A stretch of 64,000 nucleotides of DNA from Ichthyophis bannanicus (lineage: Eukaryota > Chordata > Amphibia > Gymnophiona > Ichthyophiidae). The notes below the pieces were generated by a model, which worked only from the letters and a program-made list of their open reading frames with translations, was not told where the DNA came from and did no database searches. The stretch spans positions 1,071,216,444 to 1,071,280,443 of the forward strand of contig CM066031.1 of NCBI GenBank assembly GCA_033557465.1, read 5' to 3'. A program made the position numbers and the translations under genes. Shown here one piece after another: positions 43,040 to 53,846 of the stretch. Each line of letters begins with the position of its first letter. The first letter of the stretch is position 1.

Positions 43040-44147
43040 GGAAACGTCTTGGTATTTAACCAAACACTTACAGGGATGTTTGAGAAAAAAGAGGGGGCAA
43101 CTGCAAAACCCCAGGCCGTAACAAAAGAAACTCTCTACAATGTTTCTGTGTTACTCTTGATAGATCAGGATAAATACGGACAGCAAAACCACGAAAGGGA
43201 ATTTTCCTTTTACGAAAAAAAAGCTTCAATAACCACTCTCTATCTGATAACAGAGCAAAAGTAACAAGGAGAGTAGAAGACTCCAAAGAGTCCCGAGAAT
43301 TCTCTAACAAATTGGTAAAATTTAACACATCCCCTTGTGTCAGACCCACCTCCAAAGCACTACTAGGAGTAGCACGCGTTGTTTTTGGTAAATAATACAG
43401 TTTAACTAGGGGAGGCATTAACTCCGGGGAAACACCCAAAACTTCCAGGAGATATTCTTTAAACATCTCTTTAGCCCCAATAGAAGAGGATCTAGGAAAA
43501 TTTACAATTCTCAAATTATTAACACGAGACAAATTTTCCAACTGTTCTAATTTCATGAGTACCGACAAAGAGTTCTTTTTAACAATATCTGACTGATCTT
43601 CCAGACTAGATAGTCTACTTCGTATCTCTTCTTCTTCCACGGAGATATCCGACACTTTTTTTTCCAAAACGGTCACAGCTCCCATAGTAGAGTTTACCTT
43701 TGTGGTTAAAGAAGATACATGAGGGAATAAAGCTTCTCCCAACGAGGCGATAGCAGTCCAAATGGACTCCAATGTAAAGTTCACTGGACGCTGTAGGGAA
43801 AGCACGGCATCCATATTCAGCGCTGAATCCTCCACTTCCGAGTGTGTCTGCAGATCAACCCGCGAGGCAGAAGAAACAGCCTGCCTCGTGCACACTTATC
43901 CATCACGTGCCAAAGTTGGTGTAATATCTGGGAGCTTACTCATAGCTCCACTCTTCAGCTCTGCCAACACATCTTTTCCTGGCCCACCCGAGGCACCAAT
44001 ATCCTCCGACATAGCAGGGGAAGGAACCTCCAGGAAGCCCTCAGGCAATGCATGGGTGCAGAAGACCTTTGACGCCGGGCTCAGCAACGGGGAGAAAGAT
44101 GACGCCGAGGCAGTTGCCGAGCTATCAAGCTCCGACAAAACCGCCAA
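43040..44147 (-). pseudogene. L1-type ORF1 of HAL1-like element
   Basis: The N-terminal Ser/Ala/Pro-rich part (44147-43899) ends at an in-frame TAA at 43896-43898. The same frame continues to 43068 with a coiled coil (FPHVSSLTTKVNSTMGAV, VEEEEIRSRLSSLEDQS), the RRM-like motif LEQLENLSRVNNLRIVNFP, and a C-terminal domain with KIPFRGFAVRIYPDLSRVTQ. After a frame change the tail reads KCLVKYQDVSYVFFEPSQL. It should bind RNA as a trimer. One stop and one or two shifts are the visible damage. A convincing start ATG was not found. Confidence 0.85.
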
Positions 44148-44330
44148 TCGGCTATCCCCACCGACGACGTCTGAACCCCGAGTGGATCACAAAAGGTAAG
44201 TATCCAAAGGACCGATAGCAGGAGAAACAGGCGTTGAGGCAGCAGAGGGCTGGGGGGGGGGCACTGGCCCAGATTTGCCTTTTCGCTTCCTACCCATCAG
44301 GAAATCGTGCTCACACGGTACGAAGGGCTG

Positions 44331-44340
44331 CCGCCATCTT
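44331..44340 (-). promoter_or_regulatory. YY1-like site at element start
   Basis: CAAGATGGCG on the minus strand, about 20 bases inside the 5' end. Human L1 has a YY1 site of this core at its start, where it positions transcription. The role here is inferred from motif and place. Confidence 0.55.
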
Positions 44341-44388
44341 GGAACGCCCCCCCCCCCAAGCCAAGGCTCCAGCTTACTTGCACTCCTC

Positions 44389-45426
44389 TTCAACATCTTC
44401 CTTCAACCCATATGCAAAACCTTTCGAGAACACAACATACAATACCAATTATATGCTGATGATATAATGTTCTTCACACCCTTCAACATTACAATGCCAA
44501 AGTTCTTCAGCATCAGCAACTGCTTCATCAAGATAAGACACTGGCTCCACCAGCATAACCTTATAATTAATCAAACTAAAACAGAAGCTCTCCATATCTT
44601 CTCCAACCCATCCTTTGTTCCCCCGACATCCATTGTCCTCTGAGGTTACACTGTTTCTGTAAGAATGAAGTCAAATATCTAGGCTTAATAATTGACCAAA
44701 ACCTTACCTTCCAGGAGCAGATAAGAAGAACAACGAATGCCATCTACACCAAAATAAGAACCCTGAGAAACCTCTGCTCCTTTCTAAACCCTGAATCTTT
44801 CTGAACCGTTTGCCAAGCCCTAACCACCCCGACCCTATTGCAACCCCATATATCATGGTCTCCCAAAACAGAGCATCCATCCCCTCCAAATGGCTCAGAA
44901 TACAATAGCACGCCTAATTAACAACACATCCAGACAAACTCACATCACCCCTGTCCTCCAGAACCTCCACTGGCTCCCTATGCAGGCCAGAATAAAATTT
45001 AAAATCATCACGCTAATACACAAAGTAATATGCAATGAATCTGCCCCCTGTCTACTCTCCCTTCTCTCTAAACCAAATAGCACCAGATCATGTAGACCGA
45101 ACACTGAAAACATCCTAAACATACCCTCACAGAAGAAAAAGAGCAAACAATCCACATGTAACCGAGCCTTCTCCCTCTTTGCCCCTTTCACATGGAACGC
45201 TCTCCCACCAGATCTAAGAGGATGCTCCGATCACTCTGAATTCCGTAAAAGGCTCAAAACCTTCATCTTTCGGGAATACTTTGCCTTGCCCACCCCCCTA
45301 AACCACAGCTCTCCAAATCTGATTAAAACCAATTTCCAGCTCTTACCCCACCTTGACCCTCTCCCTCCTTATTCTTCGCCTCCTTCCATGTCCCTCTTGT
45401 CCAACCACCTCTCTCTAAATATGTAA
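44389..45426 (+). pseudogene. L2 reverse transcriptase C-terminal half
   Basis: 44389-44643 carries the catalytic YADD box and HWLHQHNLIINQTKTEAL. A broken stretch contains VKYLGLIIDQNLTF. Then 44890-45426 is open for 178 codons: MAQNTIARLINNTS, LQNLHWLPMQARIKFKIITL, FTWNALPPDLRG and FRKRLKTFIFREYF. These are the usual end blocks of L2 enzymes. Stops between 44640 and 44890 inactivate it. Confidence 0.88.
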
Positions 45427-45578
45427 AAAGTTATCCATTGAGTTTGTTTCACCATTATAAACAAATAGTTATTGTTCTCTGTAAAACAGCTGTGTCAATA
45501 CTGTTACCTTATGTTCTATGTAAACAGTCTTGAATTGTAGAATGACAGTATATAAAAAAAAAGATAAATAAAACAAAT

Positions 45579-47174
45579 GGGGACATAGAGTTATCCCAAA
45601 AAGATCCTACAGGCCATGTTACAGCAACAGTCTGTATTAGAGGTCATATAAAAGAATCTGAAAACAAAAACACCACTTATTAGGATACGTTGCTCACATC
45701 AGCCAAATAAAAGATATGTAAATTAGATGGATTACCTAGAATGTGACTGATACAAATGTATGGATGTGCATGGTAATTGGAGAGGAATTTAGCCAGGTCA
45801 CTATTTAGTTACCTAGGCAAATTCCTTATAAAACTGTCCTAATACTGCGTTTACTCTGTCTATACTTTCAGAGGCATCAAATAAATCTAAATATAATTTT
45901 ATGTTGTTTCTTCCATTTATGAAGCTTTTTGACCCTTAAATCTTTCTAGATTTTGTCTTGTACACATTACCTGTGAATCTCTCTTGAAGGCAGTTCACTG
46001 TTGGCTTCTCTGGATTGTACCAGACACAACGGAAGTTGAAAATAACTTGCCCAGCTGCCCTAGAGCTGCCAACTTACCCAATTCCAGGAAGAAGACTACT
46101 TTTTGGCCACTCCTTATTTTGAACTTACATCCTCAGTTCAGTGTGGTATTTGTAGTCCCTGAATTTACCCATCAAAATCAGTCCTGAAAGTCTCATAATG
46201 CACTATGATGGCGTTGCCAGAAATCCAGCTTAGGCCTAAAAATCTCCCTCCTTGAACTGGGTATCATGACAACTCTGTAGCTATAACCATTAGGTCACTC
46301 CATTTGAAGCATGAGTTTGCCTAGTCTCCAAGCTTACTCACAAACTATTGCTGCTGCCACACCCATAGCTAGGTCCTGTAGTTTTACCCATTACGTTTAA
46401 GGAGGTGAAATGTATGTGTGTAGAAGAGAAGGGAAAACATGAAGGTAACTATTGGGGTGGGGGGGGGGGGGAGTGAGAAAAGAAGTAAATTGGGATCTAT
46501 GATAGGGGTCCACAAATATATGTTTGCCTAGGGCCCAATATAGTGCCACTCCAGCCATGAAACTGTATTGTTTCACATGTTCTACAGTTTATTTGTACAG
46601 ACCTGTGCCAAATGCATTGCCAAAAACATTCATCCTCTGCATTAGCTTGTTCTAGTCCTAGGCCCTGCAGTCATGAGTGCTTCCCATAGAAGTATCAAGA
46701 TCCTTACCAGCTTGCCGGCTTTTCATACTGAACCTACAGAGCTTCTATATCTCTACTGGAGAGTGTGCTATGAGAAGGGGCATGCAGGATGGATCACTCA
46801 CCAGCAGAAAGGACCACTCTGTCAGCAGTGCTGTGATGATTTGTGAATTTCTTTTGGATGGGTAAGAGCAACCAGGTCAATAGTTTCTAGCTTTAAAGTC
46901 AGCAATTCCAAATGGTGTGATGCAGAGATTTTGGGTGGCCCATATTTGTGCCCATTCTAATACTACAAAGCATACATCCAGGATGGCTTAGCTCTTTAGC
47001 AGTAGGTTTGATCCCCTGGCCTTGTCCCCTCTCCCTGTGGATCTGACACTATGGACCCTTCATTGACAGGCAGACAGCATCATTTAAAATGTCACCAAGT
47101 TGTAGAGTGCATGTGGAACATTCTGTCTCCCACTTATGAAGGAAACAACCTTGCAGAATGAGTATTCATTAATT
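45579..47174. other. Unassigned sequence
   Basis: About 1.6 kb with no domain, SINE box or terminal repeat that I recognise. There is a G-run at 46456-46472. Confidence 0.4.
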
Positions 47175-47396
47175 TTTAGTATTTAGCTCATACCTTTCCA
47201 GGAGAAGATTGAGGCAAGTTACATTAAAGTACATTATGCATTTTGCTGTCCCCAGAGGGCTCACAGTATAAATTTGTACTTGAGGCAATGGAGGATTAAG
47301 TGGCTTGCCCAAGGCCACAAGGAATGCTAGTAGGATTTGAACGCTGGTCTTTCTGGCTCTAGGCTGCTGCCCAAACCACTAGACCACTCCTCCATT
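47175..47396 (-). repeat. tRNA-derived SINE (MIR-like core)
   Basis: On the minus strand GGAGGAGTGGTCTAGTGGTT (A box) and GACCAGCGTTCAAATCCTAC (B box) lead to TGTGGCCTTGGGCAAGCCAC and TTAATCCTCCATTGCC. The last words resemble the MIR/L2 core. Related copies lie at 49296-49563 and, split, at 50290-53285. Confidence 0.85.
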
Positions 47397-47843
47397 CACT
47401 TGGGAGAATGTGTTGATGGAGTCATGTCCTACCTGGGAACAATTGTTCTTATGGAAGTTGCATCTCCATTTTCTAGGCATCCTCACAAACTGTTTTTCTA
47501 TGCGGTTAGGAAAACAGATCTCCTCTGTTTAGCATCTGCCACACTCCCGATGCCAATGGCCTTCTGCATGTGTTTAGTGTTTGGGATTTTGCTTGACAAA
47601 GGCAATGTATGGCAACGTTAGGTCACCATCCTCTTGTGATAGGTTAGAAGTCAAAAGGAGAACTTCATTACATGCCTCTGTACCGTAAGAAGCAATTGGT
47701 TTCTTTGGGGAGTGAGAGGGGCTGTTTAAGTCTCTTCACAGGATTTGAGCTCTGGCTAAATAAGTCAACACCATTGTTTGGTGAGGAGTGAAAGGAGTCC
47801 AAGGAAAGAAGAAACTTTTGAACAATGATAAAGAAAGGAGTTC

Positions 47844-48205
47844 CACTGATAGAGGAAGAAGCAGATAACCCTTAGAGTTAAGACAAATAGGGCCATGTCC
47901 TACAGAAGTGCTGGGCCTGTGATTATATCTGAGTCCATACTTCAGATACACAAGGTATTTGTGGGGAAGAGGAGTATAGGGGGTCCCCATCCACAAAGGA
48001 GAGTCCCATAGGATTTGAAGTGACTGTGCTTGTTCTATTTTTATAGTCTGCTAACTAATTAGATTTTGTTTCACTCTCTGCCACCTAAGCTTTCAATAAA
48101 CATTTTGTTCAGAACACAACCTGGACTGGACTAGATTTTTGTGGAAGTGATTGTGAGTGGCAGAGAGAGGGAGGATCTTTGGAGCCTACAACCTCTTAGC
48201 TAAGC
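47844..48205 (+). repeat. LTR-like dispersed repeat, copy 1
   Basis: Ordered matches to 54538-54862: ATCTGAGTCCA, GAGAGTCCC, GACTGT-TTGTTCT, TGCTAACTAATT, TTTCAATAA and TGGACTGGACT. AATAAA followed by a TTTTGT-rich stretch is what an LTR R region could look like. No internal retroviral genes or partner LTR are visible. Confidence 0.5.
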
Positions 48206-49190
48206 TAACCTAATTCCCAGAGGGGTTAACCTGATGAAAGACAATGTTGCCTTTGGAAGTTGTACCCTGCAAAAATCCGAGGCAGGGAGGGATCTCAGAC
48301 CATGACGGGGATAATGAACTTCAAATAACAACCTCTAAAAAAGAACAATATAAACATCCCTCCTCCCAAAAATATCACAGGATAGAGTTGGAAGGGCAGA
48401 GGTCTGTGACCCCTGCTGACAGTGTTCATGTGGGTACAAAGCAACATCCTCATGATTTTCACCCCTGAGACCTTTGCCTTGAGGGTGCTTTATCAGGTCC
48501 TTGGGCCCTGAAAGATGTCCTGCTAAGGTGGTAGGCCCTAACAGCCTGCTGAGGCAGATGCACCAAGTGGGGCAAGCATTACAAGTAGGTGTCTTCCTTC
48601 TCCTCCCTACTCCCTCCATCTTCTTTTTCTCTTCCTCTTCTTCTTTTTTTTCTTTCTCCTCTTCCTCCTGCTCCTGGTGTTGTGTTGGGGTGAATTTCAG
48701 CCTCAGGATCTGTTCCAGCTGCAGAGAGGAAAGAACATCAACTGTAGTGGGTCATCTTTGCGCTTCAGGGTAAAATGCAAGGTGATGTGCTGTAGTCCAG
48801 GTGCTTTGCTATATTTTTACAGCCCCTGAACTACCAACGCTCTGACCTCTGAAAGGCTAAACTGACTTTTTGTTCAATAGTCCTTGTGTGACAGGCCCAC
48901 ATAGCTCAATGGTTATTCGTCATTCACCGGTTGGGACGATTTTTTAAAGGATTTGTCAAAAATAAACCCTGATGTATGTGCATAAAAAGCCTTATATAAA
49001 GTGGCCCCCATGTATAAAAGTATATATGGTGACAAGAAGGTGCGTATCCTTACGTGACCTGAGGGTTGGTGTGTTCAGGTGAGAAGTCTGGATGGAGCAT
49101 GAGTAGAGTCATCCACGCATGTACTTCAGTCACATACATTTAGAACAGCTTCTGAGGTGGTAGAAATGTATGCAGCTACATTTTAGCCAC
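48206..49190. other. Unassigned sequence
   Basis: About 1 kb with a CT-rich run at 48598-48680 (TTCTTTTTCTCTTCC type). I see no domain or element ends. Confidence 0.4.
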
Positions 49191-49951
49191 CATTTTGGCT
49201 ACTTTTGTGATGCCTATTTATAAAGACACATTAAAGACCACCACACATTTAGAAAACACATTAAGACTTTCCTATTCCTCGAATATTATGGCCATAATTT
49301 ATTTTGACAGTTTTGTATACCGCCTTATCCTTCAATCAAAGCGGTCACAACACAATTGGGGGATACATGAGACACATACACTAATACTTACAGGGAACAT
49401 GGGCAATGGAGGGTTAAGTGGCTTGCCCAAGACCACAAGGAGCACCTGTGGGACTAGAAACCCCAGTCCTTCCAGCCCAAGGTTGCTGTCCTCTAGTGGG
49501 ATTTGAACCTCTGACCTTCTGGCCTGAAGTACCTTGCCCCAACCACTAGGCCACTCCTCCCTCAATATAATATAATACCACATATGACAATGACACCATG
49601 ATACAATGACACATGACACAATGGCACAATGACACCATATATCCAACTTAAAAAAACATACAATACCGAGTCAAACCACGCATCCTACTCCACCCCCATT
49701 CTAAGAATACCCCTCTCTCAACGCTACCAGCACTGTGTAACTATGCATAATCTAATTTCATAATTGTATATAGTTCAGCTTGTACATAGTTAAATATATT
49801 CAGCACTCCCCATGTACAATTATTTTATCCCGTTTGATGTAATCTCCTACATTTAATGTATAATGTTGGTTCAGTGTAAACCGCCTCTGATCCCAGGAAG
49901 AGGCAGTATATAAAAATTTGGAAATAAATAAAATAAATAAATAAAGTGCCT
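49191..49951 (+). mobile_element. L2-like LINE 3' end interrupted by a SINE
   Basis: The 3' end text from about 49640 includes GTAAACCGCCTCTGATCC and AGGAAGAGGCAGTATATAAA, a hairpin tail, with repeated AAATA at the end. The part before the SINE may be the enzyme C-terminus. Confidence 0.6.
49296..49563 (-). repeat. tRNA-derived SINE
   Basis: On the minus strand GGAGTGGCCTAGTGGTTGGG (A box), GGTTCAAATCCCACTAGAGG (B box), CTTGTGGTCTTGGGCAAGCC, then the tail ACCGCTTTGATTGAAGGATA. A short internal duplication of the B-box region is visible (CAGTCCTTCCAGCCC near 49465 beside CTTCTGGCCTGAAG near 49518). Confidence 0.8.
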
Positions 49952-50289
49952 ATGGGGGTCATTTTAAAAGCCTTTGTCATGATTTGGATGTCCAAAAACA
50001 TGCATGTGGACATCCAAACCTCAGAGACATCCCTGGAACCATTTTACAAATGGTTTTCATGATTTATTCAGGCTTCATAGACTGCTTGTCAGATACAATC
50101 AGAGGGGCTTTTAAAGACATCTCTGGAGTGGGGATGTCCAAATAGCAGGGGGCATGGCAGAGGCGTGCTTGGGGTGGTAAAATGGACTTAGACATGCCCA
50201 CGTGATTTCAGAAACATCAGGGACATCTGTGATCCTGTCCAAACTCCAGGCATGAATAGGAAAGTGCTTGTTTAGGCTGTAAAACAACC

Positions 50290-50365
50290 AGCATGTGTAA
50301 AGAAGATGGAGGGTTAAATGACTTCTCCAAGATCACAAGGAGAAGTAGGGGGATTTGAACCCTGG
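50290..50365 (-). repeat. tRNA-derived SINE, first half
   Basis: GATGGAGGGTTAAATGACTT, then GGGGGATTTGAACCCTGG. The other half is at 53240-53285. A CR1 inserted between, with CCCTGG on both sides. Confidence 0.75.
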
Positions 50366-50419
50366 CTCCAGTGTCTGGAAGTGTCAGAGGTGGTCTCCAT
50401 CGAGGCCAGCCACGAATCC

Positions 50420-51238
50420 AGTTGATTTAAAACCTTCTCGCACTGAGGAAGTTTCTCCAGGGCCATGTGCCCATGAGGGAAGGGTTAGGACGATCGTTAT
50501 AGTTGGTGATTCAATCATTAGGCATGTAGATAGCTGGGTGGCTGGTGGACGTGAGGATCACCTGGTAACATTTATTTATTTATTTATTTAAAGTCTCTTC
50601 TATACCGCGCTATTCAGCATCAGTGCGGTTTACAATAAACAACGAACATACACATTTCCAATAGTACTTTGTGTTTACATATGAACAGGAGAATCAACTT
50701 GGCTAACATACACATTTCCAATAGTACTTTGTGTTTACATATGAACAGGAGAATCAACTTGGCTAACAGGGTAACTATATACAATAACTATATACAATAA
50801 CAATATATAACATGCCTGCCTGGTGCAAAGGTAGTGGACCTGATGCGCCACCTAGATAAGGTCTTAGATAGTACTGGGGAGGAGTCTGCTGTCTTGGTAC
50901 ATGTTGGTACCAATGACATAGGAAAATGTGGTAGGGAGGTTCTGGAGGCTAAATTTAGACTTTTAGGTAGGAAGTTGAAATCCAGAACTTCTAGGGTAGC
51001 GTTCTCTGAAATGCTTCCCGTTCCACGTGCAGGACCCAAAAGGCAGGCAGAACTCCGGAACCTCAATGCGTGGATGAAACAATGGTGTGCAAGGATGAGA
51101 GTTTTGGATATATTAGGAACTGAGGAACATTCTGGGGAAAGGAGGGGCTCTTTCGAAGGGATGGGCTTCACCTTAACTGGGATGGAACCAGGCTGCTGGC
51201 AATAACCTTTAAAAAGGAGATAGAGCAGCTTTTAAACT
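50420..51238 (+). pseudogene. CR1 ORF1 SGNH esterase, split by SINE
   Basis: Block I RTIVIVGDSIIRHVDSW lies near 50488-50540 and has the usual Gly-Asp-Ser. After the SINE (50577-50818) the frame continues KVVDLMRHLDKVL, SAVLVHVGTNDIGKCGREV (block III with Gly-Thr-Asn-Asp), VAFSEMLPVPRAGPKRQAEL and NAWMKQWC. The final block, which should hold Asp-x-x-His, is eroded and partly shifted (FTLTGMEPGCWQ). It is better kept than the copy at 23222-24115. Confidence 0.88.
50577..50818 (-). repeat. SINE-like insertion with perfect 60-bp tandem duplication
   Basis: TTTATT repeats, TCTTCTATACCGCGCTATTC and AGTGCGGTTTACAATAAAC form the tail. A 60-bp block beginning ACATACACATTTCC is then present twice, at about 50647-50706 and 50707-50766, with no difference. 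CCTGGT flanks the insertion (50571-50576, 50819-50824). Confidence 0.8.
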
Positions 51239-51275
51239 AGATAATAGGGGAAAGCTGACAGTCGCCCAAGAGTGT

Positions 51276-52912
51276 ATGGTTCGGAAGAATGTATCCTTGA
51301 AGGATACTACCAAAAGCAGAGAGGTTCCAAAAAAGAGCAAAGTAGCCCAAATGCCCTTGAGTATGGAGCAGACAGAGCTTAAAGATTTCAAATTACCCAT
51401 GCCTACCAATAGCCAGATTAATATGAATAAAATACAGTCTCTAAAATGCTTGTATGCAAATGCTAGAAGTCTAAAAAATAAGATGGGAGAGTTAGAATAT
51501 ATAGCACTAAATGAGAGATTAGATATGATTGGAATCTCAGAGACATGGTGGAAGGAGTACAACCAATGGGACACTGTGATACCTGGGTACAAACTAAATC
51601 ATAGAGCTGATCAAATTGGTGGAGGGGTTGCGCTCTATGTTAGAGAGGGCATTGAGTCAGAAAGGATTAAAATTTTGCAGGAAACAAAATTTTCTGTAGA
51701 ATCTATGGATTGAAATTCCATGTAAAAAGGAGAATGTGATGGCGGTGGGGGTGTACTATCGACCGCCTGGCCAGAATGAACAAATGGATGATGAAATGCT
51801 CAAAGAAATCAAGGAAGCTAACAAAAGTTACAGCACAGTAATAATAATGGGTGATTTCAATACCCTGATATTGACTGGGGCAGTGTCACGGCAGGACATG
51901 CTAGGGAGATAAAGTTCCTAGATAAAATAAATGACTGCTTCTTGGAGAAGCTGGTTCATGAACCGACCAGAGGGGAAGCCATATTGGACCTAGTCCTTAG
52001 TGGAACACTAGATCTGGTGCAAGAGATAAGGGTGTTGGCGCCACTTGGCAATAGTGATCATAGCATGATCACGTTTGATTTAATTAGTGGAGGAGGGATG
52101 GTAAGGAAATCCACAGTACTACCTTTTAACTTTCAAAAGGGAGACTATGATAAAATGAGGAAAATAGTTAAGAAAAAAATAAAAGGAGCAGTTACAAAGG
52201 TTAAAGACTTACATCAGCTTGGGTGTTGTTTAAAAATACTATCTTAGAAGCCTAGACCAGCTGTATTCCACGCTTTAAGACAAGTGGAAGGAAATCCAAA
52301 AAACTGCCAGCATGGTTTAAAGGTGAGGTTGGAGAGGCTGCTGTTGCCAAAAAAGCATCTTTCAGGAAATGGAAAAAAGAGCCAAATGACGAAAACTGGA
52401 AACAGCACAAGCACTGGCAAGTTAAATGCAAGGCACTGATAAGGCAGGCAAAGAGAGAATTTGAGAAGAAGCTTGCTGCGGAAGCAAAAACGCGTAATAA
52501 AGACTTTTCAAGTACATTCGTAGCAAAAAACCTGTGAGAGAATCAGTTGGTCCATTAGATGATATTAGGAGTTAAAGGGGCACTAAGAGGCGACAAGGCG
52601 ATAGCGGAGAGACTGAATGAATTCTTTGCATCGGTCTTTACTGAGGTAGAGGTAGGGATGTTATCCATGAATGAAGTGGTATTTAAAGATGCGGAAGAAT
52701 TGAAGGAAATATTGATACATCAGGAAGATGTATTACAACTATTTGATAAACTGAAGAGTAGCAAATCACCTGGACTGGATGGTGTACATCCAAGGGTGTT
52801 GAAAGAACTGAAATATGAAATTGCAGACCTGCTATTACTAATCTGTGAGCTATCATTAAAATCATCTATAATACCTGAAGATTGGAGGATGCCCAATGAA
52901 GCTACAGGGTAA
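51276..52912 (+). pseudogene. CR1 ORF2 endonuclease and start of reverse transcriptase
   Basis: The endonuclease shows LKCLYANARSLKNKMGEL, MIGISETWWKEYNQW, GGGVALYVREGIES, VYYRPPGQNE, IIMGDFN and LGNSDHSMITFDL. A linker with stops spans 52260-52555. The segment 52559-52912 then carries NEFFASVFTEVEVG, SPGLDGVHPRVLKELKYEIA and IIPEDWRMPN. At that point the text changes to the C-terminal EATGKLF region, so palm and thumb are missing. Confidence 0.88.
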
Positions 52913-53285
52913 ACTATTTAAGGCAAATAAGAGAAAATATTTTTTCACTCAACATGTAATTAAACTCTGGAATTTGTTACCAGAGGATGTAGTAAAGGCT
53001 GTTAGTGTAGCTGGGTTTAAAAAATGTTTGGACAAGTTCCTGGATGAAAGGTCCATAAACCATTATTAAAAAGGGACCCAGGATATCACTGCTTGGCCCA
53101 TTACAAGCACTGTGGAACCTTTGTCTTTTGGGGAAACTGCTAGGTATGTGTGACCTAGATTGGCCACTGCTGGAAACAGGATACTGGGCTTGATGGACCT
53201 TGGTCCAGTATGGCATATCTTATGTTCTTATCTTATGTTCCCTGGTCCTAGCCTACTTCTCTAACCATTAGGCTATTAGATGTCC

Positions 53286-53570
53286 CTGGTTGTAAATATT
53301 ATTCTGGGGATGTCTATGTATACAGCTCCATAGATGTCCATATCAGGCATTTGAACGTTTGTGAAATTGTGCCTAAACTTGGATGTGCTTGCTTTTTTTC
53401 AGTTGTTCTGACTTGGGCTTACCAGATTGCACTTGGATTCCATTTATAAAAATCTACCTTTATGAGTCTTTCCTCCTCTTGGTTTTCAGCTTGTCATGCT
53501 GTGAGGGCTTGTGTGAATCAGTGATGCTGAGAGATAAGCTATTGGTAGGTTAAGTACTGGCAGGATACCC
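53286..53570. other. Unassigned sequence
   Basis: About 285 bases, no feature recognised. Confidence 0.35.
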
Positions 53571-53846
53571 CAAGATGGACAGGTCTCAGCTGAGGTGCCG
53601 GACTAAGACAAACCATTGATCTGGGCAGCAGCAGAATGGGGCGGCATTGGCGGCGGAGGATCACATTTCTGTGACAATGGCAACAACACTAGAATTACCT
53701 GCACAGAAGAAAGGCCTGGCAATCTACTTGCATATCTTGCCATTAAAATCAATGGATTGTCACAGGACTGAACACAGTTGAGGTCAACTATCCAGAGCAT
53801 CACCATGGGTTGGCACAGACTCGACTGCACTTAACAACAACATGAG
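53571..53846 (+). mobile_element. RTE/BovB-like LINE 3' tail
   Basis: The end reads CCAGAGCATCACCATGGGTT and GACTCGACTGCACTTAACAA plus CAACAT, the same 3' end as 40830-40886. Upstream coding text is too eroded to read. Confidence 0.75.

Larger units (their letters stand above)
42688..44361 (-). mobile_element. ORF1-only L1 relative (HAL1-like), complete with TSD
   Basis: 1,674 bp on the minus strand. It starts with a G-run and CGTTCCAAGATGGCGGCAGC, encodes only an L1-type ORF1, and ends with about 370 bases of AT-rich 3' region and a poly-A tail (T-run at 42688-42697). The target duplication CAAGGCTCCA(A/G)C lies at 42676-42687 and 44362-44373. ORF2 is absent between ORF1 and tail. The 5' start, tail and duplication are all present, so the absence is not 5' truncation. 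The 3' end matches the copy at 14031-14515. Confidence 0.88.
42560..45578 (+). mobile_element. L2-like LINE split by an ORF1-only element
   Basis: The first piece (about 42560-42687) ends in the motif GVPQGSN of the reverse transcriptase. The second (44362-45578) resumes with QGSSLLALLFNIFLQP and an intact catalytic box YADD in HNIQYQLYADDIMFFTP. Thumb and C-terminal region follow (44640-45426) and then a 3' end with poly-A-like AAAAAAAAAGATAAATAAA. It is 5' truncated. Confidence 0.9.
50366..53239 (+). mobile_element. CR1-like LINE with internal deletion
   Basis: A plus-strand CR1 inside a SINE. In order it has ORF1 SGNH esterase (split by a second SINE), the ORF2 endonuclease, the linker and the first part of the reverse transcriptase, then an abrupt jump at about 52896 to the C-terminal end and 3' region ending in repeated TTATGTTC. 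CCCTGG flanks it at 50360-50365 and 53240-53245. Confidence 0.9.

Noticed and set aside
45579..47174. A possible host gene exon cluster.
   Set aside because: Short open frames only, no splice-bounded conserved domain, no composition change.
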